Translations under genes and position numbers: made by a program
The notes under the pieces: generated by a model
Told to the model about the DNA's origin: nothing
The model's database searches: none
The model's input: only the letters and a program-made list of their open reading frames with translations
Shown here: positions 31,588 to 38,263 of the stretch, in pieces
Layout: every line of letters begins with the position of its first letter
Numbering within the stretch: the stretch's first letter is position 1
Source of the DNA: an uncultured Prevotellaceae bacterium
GTDB lineage: Bacteria; Bacteroidota; Bacteroidia; Bacteroidales; Bacteroidaceae
Assembly: GCA_902764705.1 (NCBI GenBank)
Contig: CACWWZ010000019.1
Coordinates: forward strand, 1 to 64,000
Length of the DNA: 64,000 nucleotides
Reading direction: 5' to 3'

Positions 31588-32732
31588 TAGTATAGGGAAT
31601 TATAGATGTTTCTTGCGTCTTGTTCCGTGACTTCGCGCGGATTGTTCTTCAGCAGGCGCTGTACCTGCATGGCAGCTTTGGCCATACCGTCGACGGCAGT
31701 CTGCGGGATGCGCAGTGCCGTCAGTTTATCGGGAATACCGACGGCGGCAGCCAAACGGTAGATGAAATCGACGCCACGCCGGGCGGTCTCTTCGTCATCC
31801 TTGCCAGGCTGACAACCAAGGGCAACGGCCACCTCTGCATGTCGCTTCACATTGGCGGTCATGTTGAACTTCATCACGCTGGGCAACAAGATGGCATTCG
31901 ATAGTCCGTGGGGGATGTGGAACTCACCACCCAGGGGATAGCTCAAGGCATGAACGGCAGCCGTGTTGACGGGACCTAAGCATAATCCGCCATACAGCGA
32001 ACCGAAGGCCAACGCCTCACGTGCTTCTACGTCTTTGCCATCCTTGACGGCACGCTCCAAATGGGCTGCAATGAGACGGATACCCTGTAGGGCATAGATG
32101 TCGACAGACGGATGGGCAAACTTATTGGTGTATGCCTCTATGCAATGCGTCAGCGCGTCCATACCCGTGTCAGCAGTCACCTTCGCTGGTACTGTCCACG
32201 TCAGTTTGGGGTCAACGTAGGCAGCATCAGCAATGAGGAAGGGCGAAACAATGCCCTTCTTCAGGTGGTCGCGCTCGTCCAAAAGAATTGCGTTAGGCGA
32301 CACCTCTGATCCTGTTCCTGCCGTTGTGGGCAGACAGGCAAACCAAAGACCGTGCTTCTTGATAAATCCTGTGCCGAAGCAGTCTTCCACCTGTTGGTCT
32401 GAATAGGTGAGGCTTGCCACGAGCTTAGTGACGTCGAGCACAGAGCCGCCTCCGATACCCACCACGCTATCAGCCTTGAACTGACGAGCCACCTCCAAAA
32501 TCTTCTTGAAGTCGTTGACAGTCGGCTCTGCCACGATATCCTGGAAAACCTCAATGCTGATACCAGCCGCTTTGAGGTCCGCTAACGGTTCTTCTATGAG
32601 TGGTAGGATGGGGGGTGCTGTCAGCACAAACAAGCGCTGCAGGCCCATCTTCTTATAATCGTCTACGAATGTCTGGATGCAGCCCGTGCCAAACACGATT
32701 TTCTGTGGCTGCAATAGTGTAATTGCTTTCAT
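31587..32732 (-). CDS. Iron-containing alcohol dehydrogenase
   Basis: A 381-residue group III (iron-dependent) alcohol dehydrogenase. An N-terminal NAD-binding part with GIGGGSVLDVTKLVA (about 95-108) and TTAGTGSEVSPNAILLD is followed by a helical domain with iron-binding His residues (GGEFHIPHGLSNAILLP). Such enzymes reduce aldehydes (lactaldehyde, glycolaldehyde) or oxidise alcohols. It is the first gene of the operon with the PdxA2-like dehydrogenase and the DUF1537 kinase (its last base is the first base of the next ATG), 38 bases after a shared regulon element. It may oxidise a sugar-alcohol or tetrose precursor to feed those two enzymes, or act as a lactaldehyde reductase for fucose/rhamnose breakdown. 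Confidence 0.92.
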   Translation of the reverse strand: MKAITLLQPQKIVFGTGCIQTFVDDYKKMGLQRLFVLTAPPILPLIEEPLADLKAAGISIEVFQDIVAEPTVNDFKKILEVARQFKADSVVGIGGGSVLDVTKLVASLTYSDQQVEDCFGTGFIKKHGLWFACLPTTAGTGSEVSPNAILLDERDHLKKGIVSPFLIADAAYVDPKLTWTVPAKVTADTGMDALTHCIEAYTNKFAHPSVDIYALQGIRLIAAHLERAVKDGKDVEAREALAFGSLYGGLCLGPVNTAAVHALSYPLGGEFHIPHGLSNAILLPSVMKFNMTANVKRHAEVAVALGCQPGKDDEETARRGVDFIYRLAAAVGIPDKLTALRIPQTAVDGMAKAAMQVQRLLKNNPREVTEQDARNIYNSLY

Positions 32733-32770
32733 AATGTTTGACTCTGTTGTCTATACCTATTTTATATTAT

Positions 32771-32797
32771 AGACGAACGCCCTCTGGTTTTGTCATC
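32771..32797 (-). promoter_or_regulatory. Shared carbohydrate-regulon element (copy 5, Fe-ADH operon)
   Basis: On the coding strand the site reads GATGACAA, 14 bases with GAGGGCG, CGTCT, ATAATATAA, 38 bases before the Fe-ADH ATG. Confidence 0.65.
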
Positions 32798-32849
32798 GTG
32801 TTTGACTATTGCGAGCCCCAGCCCGTTCTATTCTTTTATTCAATTCAAC

Positions 32850-32899
32850 TTTCGCAAGCTTTGCTTGCTCTGTAGATAGAGGGAGCAAAGCTTGCGAAA
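32850..32899. repeat. Perfect 16-base inverted repeat
   Basis: TTTCGCAAGCTTTGCT (32850-32865) and AGCAAAGCTTGCGAAA (32884-32899) enclose 18 bases. It lies between the Fe-ADH promoter and the exonuclease stop. There is no strong U-run (AAATTATTTATATTC follows), so it may be a weak terminator or a dispersed repeat. Confidence 0.6.
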
Positions 32900-32978
32900 C
32901 TTAAATTATTTATATTCATAATATCTTTTATCTTTCCTTTATTAATTAGATAATAATGTAGTGTGGATAAGTTAATAA

Positions 32979-33470
32979 TTACAAGATTTCTCTGGCGATC
33001 CAGGCGCAGGCTTCAGCATCGGCCAGGGCATGATGGTGGTTGGCGAGGTGATAACCACAGTATTCTGATACTGTATGCAGCTGATGATTGGGCAATTGTG
33101 GAAAAGCCTTGCGAGAAGCCACACAGGTGCAATAGAACTCGTAATCAGGATAGTCCATCTGATAGCAGCGGAACACAGCTTTCAGGCAACTCTCATCGAA
33201 CGACTTGTTATGAGCCACCAGCGGAAGCCCTTCGATCAATGGCTCTATCTGTGCCCACACCTCAGGGAACACGGGAGCGTCTTCTGTATCTTGTCGAGTC
33301 AGGCCATGAACCTGCGTACACCAATAATTATAGTAGTTTGGTTCTGGTTGAATCAGGGAATAGAAAGAATCCACTATCTCGCCATCGCGCACTATCACCA
33401 CACCCACAGAGCAGACACTGGTCCGCTCGTAGTTGGCGGTCTCAAAATCTATTGCTGCAAAGTCTCTCAT
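32979..33470 (-). CDS. 3'-5' exonuclease, DNA polymerase III epsilon-like (DEDDh)
   Basis: A 163-residue protein with all three exonuclease motifs: FAAIDFETANYER (motif I, Asp and Glu), VAHNKSFDESCLKAVF (motif II) and HHALADAEACAWIA (motif III, His and Asp). This is the stand-alone epsilon-like type common in Bacteroidetes, used in repair or RNA/DNA trimming rather than as a replisome subunit. I chose the ATG at 33470 because the TATCTTTG element at 33506-33513 puts the transcript start close to the alternative ATG at 33497. No operon partner is seen. Confidence 0.9.
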   Translation of the reverse strand: MRDFAAIDFETANYERTSVCSVGVVIVRDGEIVDSFYSLIQPEPNYYNYWCTQVHGLTRQDTEDAPVFPEVWAQIEPLIEGLPLVAHNKSFDESCLKAVFRCYQMDYPDYEFYCTCVASRKAFPQLPNHQLHTVSEYCGYHLANHHHALADAEACAWIAREIL

Positions 33471-33505
33471 AATGCTCGTAAATAATCTTCTTGGCATTCA
33501 TGCTG

Positions 33506-33513
33506 CAAAGATA
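33506..33513 (-). promoter_or_regulatory. Bacteroidetes -7 element for the exonuclease
   Basis: TATCTTTG on the minus strand. A TTTG lies 24 bases further upstream (33538-33541), slightly more than usual. Confidence 0.5.
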
Positions 33514-33640
33514 CAACTTCTTTTTATAATATGTATGCAAAAAGCGAAAATGTTACTTCTTTGAGGAATGTTTTTTATAAATTGTGAGTGCAGATGTAAG
33601 ATTAAAATTCGGACTGACCAAAAAGTCTGCCTGAGAATTA

Positions 33641-33672
33641 TTTGGCACTTTCAAAAAAATGTCCTATCTTTG
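33641..33672 (+). promoter_or_regulatory. Bacteroidetes housekeeping promoter for the Kelch-AraC regulator
   Basis: TTTG (33641-33644), 20 bases, TATCTTTG (33665-33672). It supports the ATG at 33689 with a leader of about 10 bases and excludes the in-frame ATG at 33659. Confidence 0.7.
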
Positions 33673-33688
33673 CAGAGTCACAGGAACT

Positions 33689-35362
33689 ATGAGACTTCTG
33701 TTATCCATCCTCTGCGTGTTTGGCATGCTGCTAACCCCAGCCGTTCAAGCTCAAGAAGCCGTTCAGACAGAACAGGCGGGATGTCCTATTATAAAGGTTG
33801 CGGCCGAACGCCTGCCCGATTTGAACATTCCACGCAGCGGACACTCGGTATTCGTCGCTAATGGCGAGGTGACGGTTGTTGGCGGGCATACCTCAGGCTT
33901 CGTATTGACGCCCACTGCCGAATACTTCAAAGATGGCGAGTGGCACTTGCTTCAGACCGTCTATGCCCACGACGGCGGCTTCTCTGTAGTCCTGAAGTCC
34001 GGTAAGGTGCTGCTGGCAGGTGGTTTTAAGGATAATCTCGGCATCAGCCAGAGTTTTGAGGTCGAGATGTACGACCCCACCACGCATCATTTCGACGGTT
34101 TTGGCTGTCTGGACCAAAAGCGTGCATCGGCAACAGCCATCGAACTGGATAGCGGACAGGTGCTGATAACCGGTAACTGGTATGCCGACGACGCGATGGA
34201 ATGCTTCGACGGACAAACCTCGTTCTCACACGTCAAAACTGTCAGGCAACCTCGCTATCTGCCTCATCTTTTCCGTACTTCCGATGGTGACATCATGGTT
34301 CTTGCCGGCTACGACAACAAAGGCCAGCCCATCGACAGCCTGATGGTGGAGCGTATGAAGGGCGAGCCCTTCCGTGCACCGTTGTTTGAGACATGGCACC
34401 CCCTGCAATATGATCTGGCACTCCATAGTGACGACAGCTTCATAGGCGATGACACCTATCTGATGCCAGTGCAAGACAAGGACGGGCAGATGGCGATAGC
34501 AGAGGTGTGCGATACCGTTTTTTCGCTTTTGCCGACCGACCATCCCGTACCGATGGCTGGCCCTTGGGGAAAGATTTCCTATTACGCCCCCGTTTACGCC
34601 GACCGACAGCATCAGCGTAGCTATGTGATGGGGTGCGACAGCACAGGTCGGCAATATGCACTCTGCATCGACTATGCCCAGAAACCTGCAAAACTGACGC
34701 TTTTTCATACCGATCCGTTAACAGACGGTTTGACCATCACCATTCCCGTTATGACCAACGACGGCAACCTCGTGCTGACGGGCATCAAACAGGTTACCAA
34801 ACCCAACTTCAATTTCTCTCCAACGGCCCTCGTCTGGTTACTGCGGTTCAACGATGACAGCCATGCGGCATCGGCCTCAGCAAATCATGGTTGGCTTTGG
34901 GCAGCACTGGCTTTCGCCCTGCTGGTTCTCATCATAGCGGGTATCGCCCTGCGTCGAAGACGGAAACAGCCCTTACCATCGGATTCAGAACCATCGCCCG
35001 GCGAAGACCTGCAGTCAACGGAAGCCACAAAGCTCTTGCTCAATGACATAATCCAATTGATAGAGGACAAGAAGCTCTATCTGAACAGCGAAATAAAAGT
35101 CTCTGACGTAGCAGATGCACTGAACGTCAACCTGCGTATCATCACTAATTGCCTGAAGGTTGAACGAGGCTGTTCGTTGACTCAGCTACTGAAAAACTAC
35201 CGCATAGAACACGCCAAGCAACTGATAGTCAGCCATCCGGAATTAAAGATGGTCAATATCGCTATGGAGTCTGGGTACGCCAACGAGCGCTCCTTCTTCC
35301 GCGATTTCAAACAAGCCACAGGAATGACGCCTTCAGAGTGGCAAATGGCTCAAAAAGACTGA
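33689..35362 (+). CDS. Membrane-spanning Kelch-sensor / AraC-type transcriptional regulator
   Basis: A 557-residue protein. A signal peptide or first membrane helix (LLLSILCVFGMLLTPAVQAQ) is followed by a periplasmic region (about 25-390) of Kelch-like beta-propeller blades (GEVTVVGGHTSGF, GKVLLAGGFKDNLG, GQVLITGNW, DGDIMVLAGYDN). One membrane helix follows near 403-422 (WLWAALAFALLVLIIAGIAL), then a basic stop-transfer, a linker, and a cytoplasmic AraC/HTH_18 domain at about 460-557 (VADALNVNLRIITNCL, MVNIAMESGYANERSFFRDF). There is no kinase or receiver domain. It would sense a periplasmic ligand and bind DNA while membrane-anchored. The next gene, a BspA-like surface protein, begins 98 bases downstream and is a candidate target. 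The carbohydrate units could also be targets, but nothing shows it. Confidence 0.85.
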   Translation: MRLLLSILCVFGMLLTPAVQAQEAVQTEQAGCPIIKVAAERLPDLNIPRSGHSVFVANGEVTVVGGHTSGFVLTPTAEYFKDGEWHLLQTVYAHDGGFSVVLKSGKVLLAGGFKDNLGISQSFEVEMYDPTTHHFDGFGCLDQKRASATAIELDSGQVLITGNWYADDAMECFDGQTSFSHVKTVRQPRYLPHLFRTSDGDIMVLAGYDNKGQPIDSLMVERMKGEPFRAPLFETWHPLQYDLALHSDDSFIGDDTYLMPVQDKDGQMAIAEVCDTVFSLLPTDHPVPMAGPWGKISYYAPVYADRQHQRSYVMGCDSTGRQYALCIDYAQKPAKLTLFHTDPLTDGLTITIPVMTNDGNLVLTGIKQVTKPNFNFSPTALVWLLRFNDDSHAASASANHGWLWAALAFALLVLIIAGIALRRRRKQPLPSDSEPSPGEDLQSTEATKLLLNDIIQLIEDKKLYLNSEIKVSDVADALNVNLRIITNCLKVERGCSLTQLLKNYRIEHAKQLIVSHPELKMVNIAMESGYANERSFFRDFKQATGMTPSEWQMAQKD

Positions 35363-35422
35363 CAAAAACCGTTTTGTCAGTCGAAAAGCAGAAATTGTCA
35401 GTTCCTTTTCAGTCCTTTTCCT

Positions 35423-35430
35423 TATCTTTG
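35423..35430 (+). promoter_or_regulatory. Bacteroidetes -7 element for the BspA-like gene
   Basis: TATCTTTG, 30 bases before the ATG at 35461. The -33 half is poor (TTGTC at 35395-35399). Just upstream, in the end of the regulator gene, are dyad-like TTTTGTCAG and TTGTCAGTTCC words that could be an operator. Confidence 0.45.
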
Positions 35431-35460
35431 TCGCAGATTACTAATCCAAAAACAAAGATT

Positions 35461-37614
35461 ATGAAAAGATTGATTACTTTTTTATGTATCCAAGTATCTA
35501 TTACCCTTGGAATCCTTGGAGCAGTGACTGAGACGTTTGATGATGAATCTGTATTCCCAGCGTTTGGACTTGGTGGCATTACCGCCACACAGCACACGGG
35601 TGCCTTTGGCGATTGGACATTATACGATGGAAATGGTATGAAGGTGTATGGTCTCACGGATATTGAATATGAGAATAAATATGAGCCTTCTGCATGGATG
35701 GTATTCAACCATGCCAAAACAAATCCAGTGCACGGAAATGGTAAGTCACACAGCGGAAAGCAATGCATGATGTCTATTGTTCCTATTGAAAACCATGTGC
35801 CTGCTACTACTGACCACTGGATCATCTCTCCAGAGCTGTCGGGCGAAGCACAGACCATTACTTTCTATACCAGACAATTGACTACACAATATGGAAATGA
35901 AAAATATCAGGTGTTGGCCTCTTCTACCAATAATGAGCCAACCAGTTTCTTCATTGTAGGGTCAACACGTGAGATTACGGGTGAGGATTGGCAGGAGGTA
36001 AGCGTCAGCCTGCCCGCAGGCACCAAGTTTTTTGCCATTCGCCACATCTCTTACGATATCTTTGCCATGTTGGTCGATGATATCACTTATGAGCCGAAAG
36101 GTTCTACCGGCAGCGATGATGGCGACCCATCAGAGGGAACGCCTGGTTTGGAGTACGTCCTTGACGATGCCACGAAGACGGCTAAGGTGACCTATCGCAT
36201 CAAGGAATGGGGCGACGGCACATGGGAGCGAATCAAGGGCGGCTATCATGGCGATATTGTCATACCTGAAACCCATAATGGATACACAGTGACTGGCATC
36301 GATGAGTATGCCTTTGACCAATGTACGGACATACCGTCGGTAAAACTCCCCAAGACTCTCAAACAGATAGAATATTCCGCTTTCAACGGCTGTACAGCAT
36401 TGAAAGAGATTATCATTCCCGCCAGCGTCGATACCATCTACAACACTGCTTTCGATGGCTGTTCAGCATTGGAGAATGTGGTCTTTGAAGATGGTACGAA
36501 TGTTCTGAAACTGGGCATTGGAAGTTCTTCGGCAGAATCTGGCATGTTCACTTGGCAGCCTATCAAATCGGTCTATATTGGTCGTCCTTATCGTTATCCG
36601 AAACAGAAAGACTGGGGATGGTACGTCTACTATGATTTGAGTGCTTTCGGACGTTGTACAACACTGGAAGAGGTGACTTTCGGTGAAAATGTCACAGAAA
36701 TCCAACCCTTTGAGTTTATCTTATGTTCTTCTCTCAAAAAGGTCACAATAAATGGAACTATCACATCTTTGGCAGAAAAAGCCTTCTACAGATGCGAGAA
36801 ACTGAAGACCATCAATCTGCCAGAAGGACTTACTACCATAGGAATAAGGGCTTTTGAGTTCTGCAAGGAATTGGAGAGCATTACCTTCCCATCAACCCTC
36901 ACAATGATCGATGAATATGCATTCGGAACATGCGAGAGTATTAAGAGCCTGACCATTCCTGCCAGCGTCGGATCATTAGGCCTTGCCGCGTTTACAGCCT
37001 GCTCCTCCCTAAAGGAACTCACTTTAGAAGACGGTCCCTACGAACTTCGTTTGACACATGGAGAAGGAGGCAATTCAGGATACTTCACAGAAAGGCCCTT
37101 AGAAAAGGTCTATGTAGGCAGGCCCATCAACCATCCAGAGACGGGCTGGGCAGGATATAGAGCCGGAGCCTTCAGCGGAATCAGGACTTTGAAGGAGGCC
37201 ATCGTGGGCGAATATGTCACAGAGCTACCCGTCAACGAATTCATGGATAGTGGTCTGTCAACCATTTCGCTACCCAAGAACCTGACCAAAATTGGAAACT
37301 TCGCACTCTCCGGCTGTTCGTCACTCAACTCCATCACTTGTGAGGCTGTCACACCTCCGACATGTGGAGACAATGTGTTCAATACAACAGATAAAAAAGC
37401 CTGCAAATTGTATGTTCCTTCAGGAAGTGTTGACAGTTACAAGACCGCTAATGTTTGGAAAGAGTTCTTCAATATCGAGTCCGGCATCAATGCCATCACT
37501 ATCGACGGTGCTCTTGACGGCAAGGTTTATAACCTCAATGGCCAGCAGATCAACGGGCAAGCCACTCAAAAGGGCTTGTATATCCTAAACGGAAAGAAGT
37601 TCATCAAGAAATAG
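35461..37614 (+). CDS. BspA-like leucine-rich-repeat surface protein
   Basis: A 717-residue exported protein. A signal peptide (MKRLITFLCIQVSITLGILG) is followed by a cleaved-adhesin/jelly-roll-like domain (about 20-215: TFDDESVFPAFG, HWIISPELSGE, FFAIRHISYDIFAMLVDDI). At least nine LRR_5/BspA repeats follow (about 275-660) of the form I..YAF..C..L..I.LP..L..I. A C-terminal tail (KVYNLNGQQINGQ...GLYILNGKKFIKK) is typical of Prevotella surface proteins. Relatives mediate attachment to host or plant surfaces. I chose the ATG at 35461 from the signal peptide and -7 element. A strong terminator follows (37653-37687). Confidence 0.88.
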   Translation: MKRLITFLCIQVSITLGILGAVTETFDDESVFPAFGLGGITATQHTGAFGDWTLYDGNGMKVYGLTDIEYENKYEPSAWMVFNHAKTNPVHGNGKSHSGKQCMMSIVPIENHVPATTDHWIISPELSGEAQTITFYTRQLTTQYGNEKYQVLASSTNNEPTSFFIVGSTREITGEDWQEVSVSLPAGTKFFAIRHISYDIFAMLVDDITYEPKGSTGSDDGDPSEGTPGLEYVLDDATKTAKVTYRIKEWGDGTWERIKGGYHGDIVIPETHNGYTVTGIDEYAFDQCTDIPSVKLPKTLKQIEYSAFNGCTALKEIIIPASVDTIYNTAFDGCSALENVVFEDGTNVLKLGIGSSSAESGMFTWQPIKSVYIGRPYRYPKQKDWGWYVYYDLSAFGRCTTLEEVTFGENVTEIQPFEFILCSSLKKVTINGTITSLAEKAFYRCEKLKTINLPEGLTTIGIRAFEFCKELESITFPSTLTMIDEYAFGTCESIKSLTIPASVGSLGLAAFTACSSLKELTLEDGPYELRLTHGEGGNSGYFTERPLEKVYVGRPINHPETGWAGYRAGAFSGIRTLKEAIVGEYVTELPVNEFMDSGLSTISLPKNLTKIGNFALSGCSSLNSITCEAVTPPTCGDNVFNTTDKKACKLYVPSGSVDSYKTANVWKEFFNIESGINAITIDGALDGKVYNLNGQQINGQATQKGLYILNGKKFIKK

Positions 37615-37652
37615 AATAAAGCCGCGCCGGTGCTTCAAGGCGTGGTCCCCTT

Positions 37653-37687
37653 AAGCCCTGCCGCTATAGTGCGGTGGGGCTTTTTTT
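37653..37687 (+). terminator. Rho-independent terminator after the BspA-like gene
   Basis: AAGCCCTGCCGC pairs with GCGGTGGGGCTT around TATAGT and is followed by a run of T (37681-37687). Confidence 0.85.
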
Positions 37688-37798
37688 ACTGCCCCCTTAG
37701 AATCCACTCTTTGAACATTTTATTCCCAGGCTGGGAATGTTTTGTTCCCAAGGTGACAGGACCTGGTACCTGTCTGCTCATATACTGAAACTTGAAAA

Positions 37799-37866
37799 AA
37801 CATAGCCCCATGTGCCCCTTTTTCTGGAAACCACTTTATATAAAGGTACTTTTCAGGGGCTATGTT
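37799..37866. repeat. Inverted repeat AACATAGCCCC / GGGGCTATGTT
   Basis: Eleven-base arms at 37799-37809 and 37856-37866 enclose 46 bases. GTGCCCC words recur on both sides (37811-37817 and about 37880-37910). Origin is unknown; no recombinase gene is nearby. Confidence 0.5.
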
Positions 37867-38020
37867 TGCCAAAAAGGGTGCCCCAACCCCGCCCCAACAG
37901 TGCCCCTGAAAAAATTCGGCAATAGCTTTTGCTACCGTGTCCGGACGGCTGGAGTACCCTATAAGTTACAATCTAAATGATGCAAAGAAGGTATTTAAAA
38001 GAAATTTTGGGTCGTTCCGA

Positions 38021-38090
38021 CGTCACCTTCAGGTTGTTCCGATGATGGTTTAGGGGAGTAAAGTATCATCGGAACGACCGTAAGGTGACG
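38021..38090. repeat. Long 26-base imperfect hairpin upstream of GH95
   Basis: Left arm 38021-38046 (CGTCACCTT..GTTGTTCCGATGAT) pairs with right arm 38065-38090 (ATCATCGGAACGAC..AAGGTGACG), with three mismatches and an 18-base loop. Further partial copies of CGTTCC and GACGT words flank it (38011-38020, 38107-38145). Confidence 0.7.
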
Positions 38091-38215
38091 TATCTTCGAG
38101 TGGAAGGAACGTCACGGACGACCCATAGATGACGTTCCTTTGCGATGTGCCTCTTCGCCTATTATCTACTGAGTTCCTTCCAATGATGGTCTTAAGGTCA
38201 AACATTGATGGGACT

Positions 38216-38242
38216 GACGACAAATCGAGGTGGCGGACGTCT
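38216..38242 (+). promoter_or_regulatory. Shared carbohydrate-regulon element (copy 6, GH95)
   Basis: GACGACAA, 14 bases with AGGTGG, CGTCT, TTATAAATAAA, 21 bases before the GH95 ATG. It is the best-spaced copy and has a GACG/CGTC dyad at its ends. Confidence 0.65.
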
Positions 38243-38263
38243 TTATAAATAAAGGGAACGACG

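Larger units (their letters stand above)
37688..38263. other. Non-coding region with repeats and structured elements
   Basis: This stretch has no convincing gene. It holds a TTCCCAGG/CTGGGAA palindrome (about 37721-37736), an AACATAGCCCC / GGGGCTATGTT inverted repeat (37799-37866), a long hairpin (38021-38090) and the regulon element for GH95 (38216-38242). A 62-codon open frame at 37792-37980 lies across the inverted repeat and looks fortuitous. Confidence 0.6.

Noticed and set aside
35338..35460. Upstream in-frame start of the BspA-like protein
   Set aside because: It would begin inside the regulator gene and destroy the signal peptide. The -7 element places transcription start after 35430.
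37792..37980. 62-codon open frame in the GH95 upstream region
   Set aside because: It runs across an inverted repeat and C-rich words. No signal peptide, domain or promoter is seen.
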